A DNA stretch of 64,000 bases from NCBI GenBank assembly GCA_012270975.1, contig JAAXHH010000129.1, forward strand, positions 105,435 through 169,434. Direction: 5' to 3'. The DNA comes from Candidatus Latescibacterota bacterium (GTDB lineage: Bacteria; JAAXHH01). The notes beneath the pieces are model-generated. The model was not told where the DNA came from, did no database searches, and saw nothing but the letters and a program-made list of their open reading frames with translations. The first letter of the stretch is position 1. Every line of letters begins with the position of its first letter. Below, piece after piece: positions 1 to 9,223 of this stretch. The position numbers and the translations under genes are program-made.

Positions 1-161
1 CGTATGTTAACCGGTCGACGTGTAGCTGTCAATTTGCATTTAACGGTTGCCATGCATGAGCGGAAACTGTACCATCTTGACTCGGCGGCTGCCAGTCTGA
101 GCCGCCGTCTTTACATCATTACCTGCAGAATAAGTTTACACGATCGGCGGATCTCTACCGT

Positions 162-233
162 CCGTCGCACGGGTACTTTGGACGCCCGTCGCACGGGTAC
201 AATGGACGCCTGTCGACCGGGTACTTTGGAAAG
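162..233. repeat. Three tandem 24-bp repeats
   Basis: Three head-to-tail copies of a 24-base unit lie at 162-185, 186-209 and 210-233. Copies 1 and 2 differ only at two bases of the TTT/CAAT-like core (GGTACTTTGGA against GGTACAATGGA). Copy 3 is more divergent but keeps GGGTACTTTGGA. The array ends 23 bases before the start of the NHL-repeat gene, so it occupies that gene's leader or promoter region. No gene is visible in bases 1-256; open frames there look like chance. Confidence 0.85.
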
Positions 234-256
234 TCGCCGGGTTACTCGTCTCACGC

Positions 257-2377
257 ATGCGCATTACCGAAAAACTAAAGCACCTGCCCGCCGGAGAATC
301 CCTGGTCATAGCCGGTGTGGGCCAGCGCGCCGGTATTCCGGCGAAAGAAGCCGACGCGGGTTGGCCCATGGGCGTGGCACGCCGGCCAGACGGCGATCTG
401 ATCGTAATCGACTACCAATGGCATCGGATCTGGCGCATCGATCGCGATGGGATCCTCCACGCCTTTGCCGGGGACGGCATCGCGGGCGATTCGGGCGACG
501 GCGGACCAGCCGCCGAGGCGCGGTTTCGCCATCCCCATGACCTGTACCAGGACCGGCACGGCAACCTCTATCTTTCCGATCTGGGCAACTTTACCATCCG
601 GCGAATCGATTACGAGACCGGCATCGTCACCCGCGTCGCGGGCAACGGCCGAGTCGGCCGGGGCGGCGATGGAGGGCCCGCGGTCGACGCCGAGTTGGAC
701 TGTACCTGCGGTGTGGCCGTGGACCGGGACGGCAACGTGTACCTGTCCAGCGAGTGGACGAACAACATCCGGCGCATCGACGCCCGGACCGGGATCGTCG
801 AGACCGTCTTCGGCCATCACGCCCGGCATTATCCCTCCGAGCGGGGAGACAGCCGGCCGTACTCGGGGCGGGGGCTGAGCCTGGGCGGTTACCACGGCGA
901 CGGCGGGCCGGCCCGCGAAGCGGGATTCAATCATCCCGAACACCTCGCCTTCGATTCACGGGGCGATCTGTACGTGTGCGACAATTCGAACGATCGCGTC
1001 CGGAAGATCGACATGCAGTCCGGGATCATAGACACGGTCCTGGGAAACGGTCAGCGCGCGTCAAACGGAGACGGCGGTCCCGCCGTGGAAGCAAGCACGC
1101 TCATGCCGGACGCCATCTGCCTGGACATCCACGATAATCTCTACGTAGGCGAGAAGTATGGATTTCGCGTAAGAAAGGTGGAGCGGGAGACGGGTATCGT
1201 CCGTACGGTGGCGGGCACCGGCGAACCGGGCGTCGGCGAAGAGGGATTGCCGGGCGTCGTCACGCGGTGCAATTCCGTGGAAGCGGGGATCTGCGCCGAA
1301 CCTGACGGCACGGTGTTCTGGGGCGACTGCTCCGGCCGGCTGCGGCGTTGCGACGGTCCTACCGGTATCGTTACCACGGTTCTCGGCGGCACGAGCGTCC
1401 ACGACGGGGAGACCGCGACCGCCGGTTTTCTGAACGGACCCGGCGGCCTGTCGGCCGGTCCGGATGGAAGGATCGTCATCGCGGACGTCTGGAACCAGCG
1501 CATCCGTTCAATCGATCCGGAATCCGGAGTGATCCGGACAATCGCGGGCACCGGTGCGCGGGCCTATGGCGGAGACGGCGGGCCGGCCGTCGATGCCCAC
1601 CTGGGGAATCCCCACGACGTCTCGGTGGACCGCGCCGGGAGAATCGTCATTGTCGATACCCGGCACGGTCACGTGCGGCGCGTGGATCTTGACGGTGTGA
1701 TCCATAACGTGGCGGGCGCGGCCTTTCAGTGGGACAAGGGCGACGGCGGGCCAGCCCTGAGCGCGTGCCTGATGCACGTCCTCTCGGTGACCCACGGCCC
1801 CAACGACGACATATACATCGGGGACGCCGGCTGCGGGCGCATCAGGAAAGTCGACGCCGGATCCGGCATCATCACCACGGTCGCGGGCGTCGGCCTGCAT
1901 GGGTATACCGGGGACGGCGGTCCCGCAAACAGCGCGCGGATCGGTTCGCCGACGGCCATCCGGGTGGACAGTTCCGGACATCTATACTTCGCGGACGACC
2001 GGTACCATGTGATCCGGCGGGTGGATGGCGACACCGGGGTCATCTCCACCCTGGCAGGAACCGGGGAAGAAGGCTTTTCCCCCGACGGTTCCAGGGCGTC
2101 GCAGGCCGCGATATCCACACCCAGGGGCCTGGCCCTGGACGCACGGGGACGCGTGTACTTTTCCGACACGGGAAACAACCGGGTGCGTCGCATTTCGGAG
2201 AAAGGCGTCCTTGAAACCATGGTCGGCAGCGGAGAATACGGCGATTGCGACGAGCCCGTGGGAGCGCGAAATGCGCCGTTGAACCAGCCCAATGGCCTGT
2301 GTTTCTACGGTGAGGATGTCCTGCTCGTCAGTGATCACTACAACAACCGGTTGAAGGCGGTCCGGATCGGAAACTGA
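257..2377 (+). CDS. NHL-repeat beta-propeller protein
   Basis: This 706-residue protein is built almost entirely of about 55-60-residue NHL-type blades. Each blade runs from a hydrophobic stretch such as 'GNLYLSD', through an 'RRID..TGI...VAG.G' strand, to a turn. The turn motif GDGGPA occurs seven times exactly and in decayed form in several other blades. About ten blades imply one large or two stacked beta-propellers. The N-terminus (MRITEKLKHLPAGES) has no signal peptide, which is unusual because many NHL-only proteins are exported. The ATG at 257 follows a purine-rich GGAAAG. NHL propellers usually bind proteins or ligands; some have lactonase or lyase activity. The neighbouring sugar-acid dehydratase makes a lactonase-like role conceivable, but nothing in the sequence proves it. 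Confidence 0.85.
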   Translation: MRITEKLKHLPAGESLVIAGVGQRAGIPAKEADAGWPMGVARRPDGDLIVIDYQWHRIWRIDRDGILHAFAGDGIAGDSGDGGPAAEARFRHPHDLYQDRHGNLYLSDLGNFTIRRIDYETGIVTRVAGNGRVGRGGDGGPAVDAELDCTCGVAVDRDGNVYLSSEWTNNIRRIDARTGIVETVFGHHARHYPSERGDSRPYSGRGLSLGGYHGDGGPAREAGFNHPEHLAFDSRGDLYVCDNSNDRVRKIDMQSGIIDTVLGNGQRASNGDGGPAVEASTLMPDAICLDIHDNLYVGEKYGFRVRKVERETGIVRTVAGTGEPGVGEEGLPGVVTRCNSVEAGICAEPDGTVFWGDCSGRLRRCDGPTGIVTTVLGGTSVHDGETATAGFLNGPGGLSAGPDGRIVIADVWNQRIRSIDPESGVIRTIAGTGARAYGGDGGPAVDAHLGNPHDVSVDRAGRIVIVDTRHGHVRRVDLDGVIHNVAGAAFQWDKGDGGPALSACLMHVLSVTHGPNDDIYIGDAGCGRIRKVDAGSGIITTVAGVGLHGYTGDGGPANSARIGSPTAIRVDSSGHLYFADDRYHVIRRVDGDTGVISTLAGTGEEGFSPDGSRASQAAISTPRGLALDARGRVYFSDTGNNRVRRISEKGVLETMVGSGEYGDCDEPVGARNAPLNQPNGLCFYGEDVLLVSDHYNNRLKAVRIGN

Positions 2378-2557
2378 ACAGGGATTCCATAGGCAGGCCG
2401 GTAGTGGAACATGTGGGTTCCAGCATCGTACCAGGGATGCCGACCTGCCCGGACCTGCGAGTGGCATCCGCAAAATCCACTGCAGATTGCATAAAGGACT
2501 GAATACCTCAAAAACGGATGAAATCCTCGACAGATTCGAAATCACACGGGAGAACGA

Positions 2558-3679
2558 ATGAAGATCACCGACATTAAGACCGCCGAAGTGACCGTACCAA
2601 CCGGGTACACATACCACTATGTCCGCGTATACACGGACGAAGGCGTGTACGGTACCGGTGAAGCCAGTCACGTCGACGGCGGATGGCGGAACTCGACCCG
2701 GCACATGGCGAAAATGATCATCGGCATGGATCCGCGGGACGTGGACGCCTGTTTCGAGTTAATCCGTCGAAAGTACATTTTCATGGGCGGGGCGGGCGGC
2801 ACGGCCATCTCGGCGCTCACCGGGATCGAGATCGCCCTCTGGGACCTGGCCGGAAAGGCCCAGGGCGTCCCGGTATACCGGCTCCTGGGCGGCAAGTTTC
2901 GGGACCGGGTCCGGCTGTACGTGGACAGCGCGCACTACGACTACAACGAGCGCGCCGCGGAGGTTAAGGAACGGGGTTTCACAGCGATCAAGTTCGACCT
3001 TGACGACGCCCAGAACCCCCATAAGCTGGATCCGTGGAACTGGTCGGTGACGCCTGACGAGTTGAAGTCTCTCGTGGACCAGGCCTTCGCGATTCGCGAG
3101 GGGATCGGTCCATCCCTGGACCTCGCTATAGATCTTCACGGACGGTATGACGCGACCGCCGGGATGAAAATGGCCCAGGAATTCGAACCGCTCAATCTCC
3201 TTTGGCTCGAGGAACCCGTACCGCCGGAGAATATCGACGCCCTGGCGAAGATCACCCATGCCACGGGAACACCGATCTGCGTGGGGGAGAACCTCTATCT
3301 CCGCCACGGTTTCAGAGACCTGCTGCAGCAGCAGGCGGCGGACATCATCATGCCGGACATTTCGAAATGCGGCGGCCTGTCGGAATGCCGGAAGATCGCC
3401 AACATGGCCGAGATTTATTACGTGCCCTTCGCACCGCACAACAATTCCAGTGCCCTGAGCACGGTCGGGGACGCCCACGTCTGTGCGAGTGTCCCGAATT
3501 TCCTGGTCCTCGAGTACCATCGCTTCGACGACCCGACCTGGGACGATGTGCTCGCTACGGATACTTCGGTCATCCAGGACGGGCACGTGGTGCTGACGGA
3601 CGCCCCGGGACTGGGTGTGGAACTGAACGAGGAGTTTCTCGCGTCGCAGTTGAAAGACGGTGAAGCATTGTGGCAGTGA
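2558..3679 (+). CDS. Mandelate racemase/muconate lactonizing-type sugar-acid dehydratase
   Basis: This is a 373-residue enolase-superfamily enzyme with an N-terminal capping domain and a C-terminal TIM barrel. Barrel motifs appear in order: 'AIKFDLDD' (the KxK-strand region), 'AIDLHGRYD' (metal Asp with a nearby His), 'WLEEPVPPEN' (metal Glu), 'VGENLYLR' (metal Glu) and 'FAPHNNSS' (catalytic His). The two-His arrangement resembles D-galactonate dehydratase more than mandelate racemase, so dehydration of an aldonic acid to a 2-keto-3-deoxy acid is likely; the substrate is unknown. The ATG at 2558 is preceded by CGGGAGAACGA. The gene follows the NHL protein after 180 bases and may be transcribed with it. 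Confidence 0.85.
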   Translation: MKITDIKTAEVTVPTGYTYHYVRVYTDEGVYGTGEASHVDGGWRNSTRHMAKMIIGMDPRDVDACFELIRRKYIFMGGAGGTAISALTGIEIALWDLAGKAQGVPVYRLLGGKFRDRVRLYVDSAHYDYNERAAEVKERGFTAIKFDLDDAQNPHKLDPWNWSVTPDELKSLVDQAFAIREGIGPSLDLAIDLHGRYDATAGMKMAQEFEPLNLLWLEEPVPPENIDALAKITHATGTPICVGENLYLRHGFRDLLQQQAADIIMPDISKCGGLSECRKIANMAEIYYVPFAPHNNSSALSTVGDAHVCASVPNFLVLEYHRFDDPTWDDVLATDTSVIQDGHVVLTDAPGLGVELNEEFLASQLKDGEALWQ

Positions 3680-3748
3680 GCAAACCTGCCTGAGTATCCG
3701 TGGTTATTGGTCCAGGGAGATCATTTACTTACAAAGCGAGGAAGGAAC

Positions 3749-4132
3749 ATGCACTGGTATATTGAGGTACTTCGAAAGTATGCGGTTTTCAGCGGTCGCG
3801 CGAGAAGAATGGAATACTGGATGTTCTTCCTTGTTTCCGCGATCATTTCCGCGATCCTCCTGGTGACCGACGAATTCATGGGGTGGAAACTGGAGATGGA
3901 TGGCGATGATCTTGGCTTTCTCAGTACACTCTACCATATTGCCATAATCATACCATACCTCGCGGTTATCATACGCCGTCTTCACGACACGGACCGCAGC
4001 GGATGGTGGGTTCTTATTGCGTTGATACCACTAGTTGGCGCCATTGTGCTGCTCGTGTTTATGATCCTAAAGGGAAACGAAGGCGACAACCGGTTCGGAC
4101 CCGACCCGAAGGTGGAAACGGCTAAGTGGTGA
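3749..4132 (+). CDS. DUF805 family membrane protein
   Basis: This 127-residue inner-membrane protein has the usual DUF805 start: MHWYIEVLRKYAVFSGRARR followed by an EYWMFF segment. Hydrophobic helices follow at roughly residues 22-42, 62-82 and 92-112. The polar link 'RRLHDTDRSGWW' is the family hallmark, and the tail 'GDNRFGPDP' is also typical. An upstream TTG at 3707 would add 14 residues, but the ATG at 3749 matches the family start and has GAGGAAGGA just before it. The family has no established biochemical function. It ends 45 bases before the convergent TM2 gene. Confidence 0.85.
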   Translation: MHWYIEVLRKYAVFSGRARRMEYWMFFLVSAIISAILLVTDEFMGWKLEMDGDDLGFLSTLYHIAIIIPYLAVIIRRLHDTDRSGWWVLIALIPLVGAIVLLVFMILKGNEGDNRFGPDPKVETAKW

Positions 4133-4177
4133 GGGGCCGGCGGGACTGGTTGAGGACAGACCGGTTTATTGTTCGAC

Positions 4178-4501
4178 TCACGCTCTCGACTGTACAATAC
4201 TTTCACGGACCTGGCGCATGAGCTGGTTGTTTTGCGCCCGGGTCGCATCCATGATCAGGAACCAGTCGATGATCGTCCAGATAAAGAGACCGCCGAGTGT
4301 CAACAGTTTGGCGATCCCAAGTCCGATATCGCCAATGTAGAACCGGTCGATTCCCAGCGTACCGCAAAGTATGCTGATGGCAAGCGCTGTCGTGGGATCT
4401 TTCCGCCGGGTCCCGTACTGTACGTCGAATTGCAGCCGTTCGTCTTCCGACAGCTCTTTTCTCGCCAGGTTCGCTTCCTGGATCTCCTGTTCACTGGACA
4501 T
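4178..4501 (-). CDS. TM2 domain protein
   Basis: This is a 107-residue protein. Residues 1-35 are charged and probably cytoplasmic. They are followed by two hydrophobic helices with the TM2 pattern 'LGIDRFYIGDIGLGIAKLLT.GG', then 'IWTIIDWFLIM', and a basic tail 'DATRAQNNQLMRQVRES'. The DRFY...G core between the helices is diagnostic for TM2. The start at 4501 is chosen over an in-frame upstream ATG (4600) because GGGAGAG lies at the right distance. The function of bacterial TM2 proteins is not established. Confidence 0.85.
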   Translation of the reverse strand: MSSEQEIQEANLARKELSEDERLQFDVQYGTRRKDPTTALAISILCGTLGIDRFYIGDIGLGIAKLLTLGGLFIWTIIDWFLIMDATRAQNNQLMRQVRESIVQSRA

Positions 4502-4583
4502 GCTTCGCTCTCCCGGTTTTGGGTTTGTCGCGGGCAGGTGCCCGCGCGTAACGCACTGATATGAAACTCGCTTACGGCATGAG

Positions 4584-4615
4584 AACTTGACAAAGTTCAA
4601 GTTAACCCATCTACT
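4584..4615 (+). promoter_or_regulatory. Sigma70-like promoter with overlapping inverted repeat
   Basis: A consensus -35 hexamer TTGACA (4587-4592) is followed after exactly 17 bases by TCTACT (4610-4615, four of six matches to TATAAT). A perfect 7-bp inverted repeat, AACTTGA (4584-4590) and TCAAGTT (4597-4603) with a 6-base spacer, covers the -35 box, as an operator would. It points toward the oxidoreductase gene at 4760, leaving a leader of about 140 bases. The TM2 gene runs away on the other strand. This rests on sequence alone. Confidence 0.5.
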
Positions 4616-4759
4616 TTTTTGGACAAGCAGTTACTCGTCAATGTTTCAGGTAAAACTGGATTTTCCGCTGGCGATTTCCGCCGGGCATGGCGGAATCTGA
4701 ATTACCCGCAACCGCGAATGCCCAGGTAGTTCTCCTGGCAATCCACGAAAGGACAGACC

Positions 4760-5758
4760 ATGATAAGAGTGGGTTCAATCGGACTTGGCGGAATGGGGTC
4801 GCACCAGGCCAGGGCCTTTAACGGGGTCGATGGCTGCCAGCTGGTCGCGGGTGCCGATCCGTCCCCCGAAATGCGGGCGCGTTTTGCCGAGACCTATCCC
4901 GGTACGCGGCTGTTCGATTCCGCCGAAGCCCTTGTCAACAGCGGCGAGGTGGACGCGGTCGTGGTCGCCGTGCCCACCGGTCTGCATTATGCCGCCGTAT
5001 CGACCGCCCTGTCCGCGGGCGTACCCGTGCTGGTGGAAAAACCCATGGCCCGCACGGTGGAGGAATGCGGAAGACTGAACGAAGAGGCGGACCGGCGAAA
5101 CACCGTCCTCATGGTCGCCCACTGCCGCCGCTTCGATCCTCACTGGAAGTCCTGGGGCGCCTACGTGGCTTCAGGAAAACTTGGCTCTCCCATCCTCTGG
5201 CGCAACGCCATGGCAGGCTTCGGACCGGGCAGATGGTACATGGACCACGATATGGGCGGCGGCCCCCTCATGGACGGGGCGGTCCACAACTATGATTTCG
5301 CCAACTACCTCTTTGGAGATCCGGAAAGCGTCCTGTCCAGTTCGATCAACATGGATCCCGATTCATCGGCGCTGGACACCTGCTCCGCCATCGTCCGCTA
5401 CAGGAACGGCAACCAGTTGCTCATGTCATGGAGCTGGGCGGTCCGGGGCAACGGCCTGCACGACATCATCGGGCCGAAGGGGTTTATCCAGTTCGGTACC
5501 GGCGACTTGCCGGAACCGGACGACGACGAGCCTCATCAGTACTGCTGCTTCACGGACCGGGAAGGTGAGCAGACGCTGATCAAGTCGAAATCCGAGCCCG
5601 ACATGTACGCATATCAGGCCGAGCACTTTCTGTCCTGCGTCCGGGGAGACGTCACGTGCCTTTCGCCGGGCACCGAGGCCATCAAGGCCATCGCCGTTGC
5701 GGACACCATCCTGCGGGCCGGTCCCGGCGGCGAGTCGCGCGAGGTAACCTGGACGTGA
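4760..5758 (+). CDS. Gfo/Idh/MocA family oxidoreductase
   Basis: This 332-residue NAD(P)-dependent sugar or inositol dehydrogenase-type enzyme begins with a Rossmann fold. 'IGLGGMGSHQARA' supplies the glycine-rich dinucleotide loop, and the family motif 'VEKPMART' (residues about 95-102) carries the catalytic-site Lys. A C-terminal alpha/beta domain contains 'GGGPLMDGAVHNYD', the usual position of the substrate-binding Asp and His. Length is normal. The start has AAAGGACAGACC before it. It probably oxidises a sugar, inositol or sugar-derived alcohol, but the substrate cannot be read from the sequence. A promoter with a palindrome lies about 145 bases upstream. Confidence 0.85.
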   Translation: MIRVGSIGLGGMGSHQARAFNGVDGCQLVAGADPSPEMRARFAETYPGTRLFDSAEALVNSGEVDAVVVAVPTGLHYAAVSTALSAGVPVLVEKPMARTVEECGRLNEEADRRNTVLMVAHCRRFDPHWKSWGAYVASGKLGSPILWRNAMAGFGPGRWYMDHDMGGGPLMDGAVHNYDFANYLFGDPESVLSSSINMDPDSSALDTCSAIVRYRNGNQLLMSWSWAVRGNGLHDIIGPKGFIQFGTGDLPEPDDDEPHQYCCFTDREGEQTLIKSKSEPDMYAYQAEHFLSCVRGDVTCLSPGTEAIKAIAVADTILRAGPGGESREVTWT

Positions 5759-5856
5759 CGGCCTGGCCTGGTTCGGCATGGCGCCGATACCGGATGTCCT
5801 CGTTCATCGATTGCGGCCAATTGAAGTCGTTCACACCTTAAGAAAAGGAAATCGTC

Positions 5857-6309
5857 ATGAACAGACTAAAATGCTTCCTTATGAACAACCTCGGCATGAC
5901 CGATCTGGGGTTGCTCATCATCCGCATCGTGATCGGCTTCAGCATGGCGGCCTTTCACGGCTGGGGTAAGATATCCAATCCCGAACGCTGGGCCGCGATC
6001 GGCGGGAACATGGAGTTGATAGGCATCAGCTTTCTCCCCGCGTTCTGGGGATTCATGGCCGGGTTCGCTGAGTTTTTCTGCTCGATCCTTCTGATCCTCG
6101 GGCTTTTCTTCCGTCCCGCGGCGACGCTGCTCGCGCTCACCATGCTCATGGCCATGCTGCGTCACCTTTCGCTGCCTGCGGACGACCCGGGTTCGGGGCT
6201 CAGTGGCGCGTCCCATGCCATGGAACTCTGCGCGGTCTACATAGCCCTGTGGTTTACCGGTCCGGGCAAGTACAGCCTGATGCCGGGTAGAAAGGCCGAA
6301 CAGGCTTAA
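5857..6309 (+). CDS. DoxX family membrane protein
   Basis: This is a 150-residue protein with four hydrophobic helices (about residues 14-34, 57-77, 84-104 and 118-138) and the DoxX-type first-helix sequence 'LGLLIIRIVIGFSMAAFHGWGKI'-like, split by 'FHGWGK'. DoxX proteins are inner-membrane proteins tied loosely to respiratory or thiol-oxidative functions. The ATG follows AAAAGGAAATCGTC. It lies 98 bases after the oxidoreductase and 54 bases before the phosphodiesterase, all on the plus strand, so the three may be co-transcribed. Confidence 0.8.
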   Translation: MNRLKCFLMNNLGMTDLGLLIIRIVIGFSMAAFHGWGKISNPERWAAIGGNMELIGISFLPAFWGFMAGFAEFFCSILLILGLFFRPAATLLALTMLMAMLRHLSLPADDPGSGLSGASHAMELCAVYIALWFTGPGKYSLMPGRKAEQA

Positions 6310-6363
6310 TTCTCAGGATACGTGGTGCTACCAACCAAAGCATATCACGAGCCCGTTCATTCC

Positions 6364-6834
6364 ATGAGCCAGACGGTCACGATCGGGGTGATCTCGGATA
6401 CCCACCGCCTGTTGCGGCCGGAGGCCCTGGCCGCGCTGGCGGGGGTGGAACGGATCATTCACGGAGGGGATGTGGGCGGTGAGGATATCCTGGAGTCGCT
6501 TGCGTCGATCGCGCCTGTCACGGTGGTTCGGGGGAATACCGACTACCAGTCCTGGGCGGCGCGGCTGCCGGCTTCCGAACTCATCGAGGTAGCCGGAAGG
6601 TCGATCTACGTCGTGCACGACATCGAGGACCTGGGCGTCGATCCGATTGCCGCGGGCGTCGACGTCGTGATTTTCGGCCATTCCCACCAGCCGGTGCTGG
6701 AACAACGCGGCGGGGTGTGGTACCTCAACCCGGGGAGCGCCGGCCCACGGCGCTTCGGGCTGCCGGTGACGGTCGCCCGGCTCGAAGTGTCTTCAATGAG
6801 TATAGAAGGGAAAATCGTCGACCTGGACGTATAA
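6364..6834 (+). CDS. YfcE/MJ0936-type metallophosphoesterase
   Basis: This 156-residue calcineurin-like phosphodiesterase has the complete metal-binding set: 'ISDTH' (DxH), 'HGGDVGG' (GD), 'VRGNTD' (GN) and 'VFGHSHQP' (GHxH), and ends with 'WYLNPGS'. The size matches the small YfcE/MJ0936 family, which hydrolyses phosphodiesters. The frame is open from 6322, but ATG 6364 gives the normal N-terminus just before the first beta strand (MSQTVTIGVIS). Confidence 0.85.
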   Translation: MSQTVTIGVISDTHRLLRPEALAALAGVERIIHGGDVGGEDILESLASIAPVTVVRGNTDYQSWAARLPASELIEVAGRSIYVVHDIEDLGVDPIAAGVDVVIFGHSHQPVLEQRGGVWYLNPGSAGPRRFGLPVTVARLEVSSMSIEGKIVDLDV

Positions 6835-6873
6835 GGCGGGGTGCCTTCAATACGATTGTAGAGGCTGGTACCG

Positions 6874-8001
6874 TCAGTACGCTGCCACGGTCATGGCATC
6901 GAAGCGGTCCGAATCCCACTCCGCGCCCCAGCCCGGACCGTCGGGCGGGACGATATGGCCGTCCGCGATCAGCGGTTTGTTGATCATGCCCCAGGTGCTG
7001 GCCGTGTCCACGAAACCGTTGCCGCCGGTTTCGTAAAAGCCTGTATTGTCGATACAGCATCCGAGGTGGGCGTGGACGAGACCGAAGAGGCCGCCTTCGG
7101 CGTTCAACTCGATATTGGTGTCGTACATCTCGGCGAAATGGGCCATCTTGAGTACCTGCGTGGTTCCGAACCGGGCGTTGGCACGCAGCAGGTCGGTCGC
7201 CCCTGAAATCAGCCGCTGGGTCGAAATGCCCAGGTCGTGCATCAGCGTCTCGTTGCCCATCACCGGAATGGTCAACTCCCGGCACAGTACCTGGTACTGG
7301 TGCTCCTTCTGTTCGTGCATCGGCTCTTCCAGCCAGACGAAATCCAGTTCCTCCATGACCCGCCCCACCTCGATGGCTTCCTGGAGCGTGTAGGAACAGA
7401 CCGGGTCGTTCAGCAGCAGGTAATCGGGACCGACGATCCGGCGCACCTCGCGGAAGATGGGGATGTCCGCCTTCCCGCCCTTGTAGGTGTGGAACTTGTA
7501 GGCGTTCACACCGTATTCCCTGCCGTCTTCGATCATCTGTAGGTAGGTCTCGATATCGGAATCTCCACCGGTCAGATACACCGGAAACCGGTCCCGGACC
7601 CGGCCGATCAGGGCGTATACCGGCAGGCCCGCCTTCTTGCCCGCGATGTCCCACAGGCAATTGTCGAAGTCCCCGAACCATCCGGGTCTCTGGTAGAGCC
7701 AGCGCGTGCCCTTGTGGAGCAGCTGGAACAGTTCTTCGCGGTTCAAGGGGTTCCTGCCCATCACCTGCGTCCGCAGGATCTCCACCTGCTCCCGGTCCAT
7801 CGTAGTCGTGCACGTGCCCTCGATGCCTTCGTCGGTCTCGACGCGGATGAAGTGCTGCCGCAGGTTTCCGCCTTTGGGATGGGATTTGCTGCCGTGGGTA
7901 TACTGCGTGCGCCTCAGGCCGGGGACCTGCTTCAATACATGGTAGTACTGCGGCTGGTCGGGGTCTTCCAGGATGAAGAGCTTGATGCCGGTGATTTTCA
8001 T
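6874..8001 (-). CDS. Enolase-superfamily (mandelate racemase-like) enzyme
   Basis: This 375-residue protein begins MKITGIKLFILE, the usual first strand of the capping domain. Barrel motifs include 'YKFHTYKGGK' (KxK-like region), 'LLLNDPVCSYT' (metal Asp), 'VWLEEPMHEQ' (metal Glu) and 'VMGNETLMHD' (third metal Glu); 'HLGCCIDNTG' lies near the end. It is only distantly similar to the dehydratase at 2558, so it probably has another acid-sugar substrate. Its ATG overlaps the stop of the desaturase gene by four bases (ATGA, 7998-8001), so translation is coupled. It is the last gene of the five-gene minus-strand operon. Confidence 0.85.
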   Translation of the reverse strand: MKITGIKLFILEDPDQPQYYHVLKQVPGLRRTQYTHGSKSHPKGGNLRQHFIRVETDEGIEGTCTTTMDREQVEILRTQVMGRNPLNREELFQLLHKGTRWLYQRPGWFGDFDNCLWDIAGKKAGLPVYALIGRVRDRFPVYLTGGDSDIETYLQMIEDGREYGVNAYKFHTYKGGKADIPIFREVRRIVGPDYLLLNDPVCSYTLQEAIEVGRVMEELDFVWLEEPMHEQKEHQYQVLCRELTIPVMGNETLMHDLGISTQRLISGATDLLRANARFGTTQVLKMAHFAEMYDTNIELNAEGGLFGLVHAHLGCCIDNTGFYETGGNGFVDTASTWGMINKPLIADGHIVPPDGPGWGAEWDSDRFDAMTVAAY

Positions 8002-9179
8002 TCGGAATTCCGCGGAGGGGAAGAGGTCGCGGCTGCGGGAGGGGTCGCGGGTGCGGGAGATGGCGCGGCCGTCGGGAGTTCGGCGATGAACTGGTAATCG
8101 GGTTCCACCGCCTGGCGGTCCATGATCTGGATGATCTGCTTCCAGGTTTCCCATAACCCGCTGGTGCAGTAAGGCATTTCGTGCCTGATGAGCCGGTGCA
8201 GCCTGCCCAGTTTGTAGCAGGGGACCGCGGCGTACATGTGGTGTTCGGTATGGTAGTTCATGTGCCAGTACAGGAACTGCAGGACGGGGTTGATGTAGAA
8301 GGTCCTGCAGCACAGGCGGAAGTCGGGGATTTCATCCTGCAGGCCCACGTGCTGGGTCGCGTTGCACAGGAACTGCAGCCAGGAGCCGATCATCTTCGGG
8401 AAGGTGATGACCAGGAGCACGACCCACAGCCCGTAGACCAGCGAAACGCCCGCGATCAGCATGTGACCGGTGAACATGAACCGTTCCCAGTTGGTATAGG
8501 CCCTGCGCCGCTCCGGGTCGCTTTCCGGAAAGAGCTCCTGTGACCATCGATCGTCAGGTATCTTCCCCGCGACGGCCGCCAGCCTGCCCTTCACCAGGTC
8601 GTAGGGATAACGGTAGTTTACGATCGACGACTTCCAAAGGTTCCGCATGTCGAACTTCGCGGGAAGGACCACCTCCTGGTCGTCCGGATGGTGCAGCGTA
8701 TACTTGTGATGTTCGGTGTGACTCGCCCAGAAGTGGTGGTGGTTGTGCCAGCCCAGAAAGGAATACACGCGTAGGAAGAAGCGGTTCAGCCAGCGGGTCC
8801 GGAAGACGGAATCATGGACCAGTTCGTGAAAGCCGTTGACCAGGAAATGCCAGAAATGGCCGTTGATGAACACCAGGAGCAGGGTAATGTACCACGGCCA
8901 GTAGAGGGAGGAGTAGATGGCGGCGCCGGCGCCGGCGGCCAGTACGGCGAGGTAGCCCAGGGTCTGTACGAATCCCAGGAAGTCGCTGCGTTTGTTGAGA
9001 CTGGCCAATTGTTCCCGCGTGACGCGGCACCGGTACCACTTCACGCGCTTCTTCGGGGGCGGCGCGTTGTACTGCGGTCCCTCGGTCAGCACTTCCTCAT
9101 CGGAAAGCACGGTATGATCCGGACCGACGACTTCCGGGGAGTCGCCCGATTCGCTGGGGTCTTTGGCAGATTTGCCCAC
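7998..9179 (-). CDS. Membrane fatty acid desaturase
   Basis: This 393-residue di-iron membrane enzyme has histidine boxes HELVHD (residues 118-123), HNHHH...HTEHH (145-158) and HTEHH (about residue 310). Between them lie hydrophobic segments at about 72-92, 97-112 and 225-265. The N-terminal 50 residues are polar. The C-terminal tail is Ala/Pro-rich (APATPPAAATSSPP). Such enzymes insert double bonds into, or hydroxylate, acyl chains or carotenoids using O2. The start is GTG at 9179, with AGGCAGGA seven bases upstream; a nearby ATG is out of frame. The stop overlaps the next gene's start. Confidence 0.85.
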   Translation of the reverse strand: MGKSAKDPSESGDSPEVVGPDHTVLSDEEVLTEGPQYNAPPPKKRVKWYRCRVTREQLASLNKRSDFLGFVQTLGYLAVLAAGAGAAIYSSLYWPWYITLLLVFINGHFWHFLVNGFHELVHDSVFRTRWLNRFFLRVYSFLGWHNHHHFWASHTEHHKYTLHHPDDQEVVLPAKFDMRNLWKSSIVNYRYPYDLVKGRLAAVAGKIPDDRWSQELFPESDPERRRAYTNWERFMFTGHMLIAGVSLVYGLWVVLLVITFPKMIGSWLQFLCNATQHVGLQDEIPDFRLCCRTFYINPVLQFLYWHMNYHTEHHMYAAVPCYKLGRLHRLIRHEMPYCTSGLWETWKQIIQIMDRQAVEPDYQFIAELPTAAPSPAPATPPAAATSSPPRNSE

Positions 9180-9223
9180 GATTTCATCCTGCCTGCAAAC
9201 TGTTCAAGGGAACGTACTTAAAA

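Noticed and set aside
162..233. CRISPR array
   Set aside because: The copies abut without spacers, are only 24 bases long and no cas gene is present.
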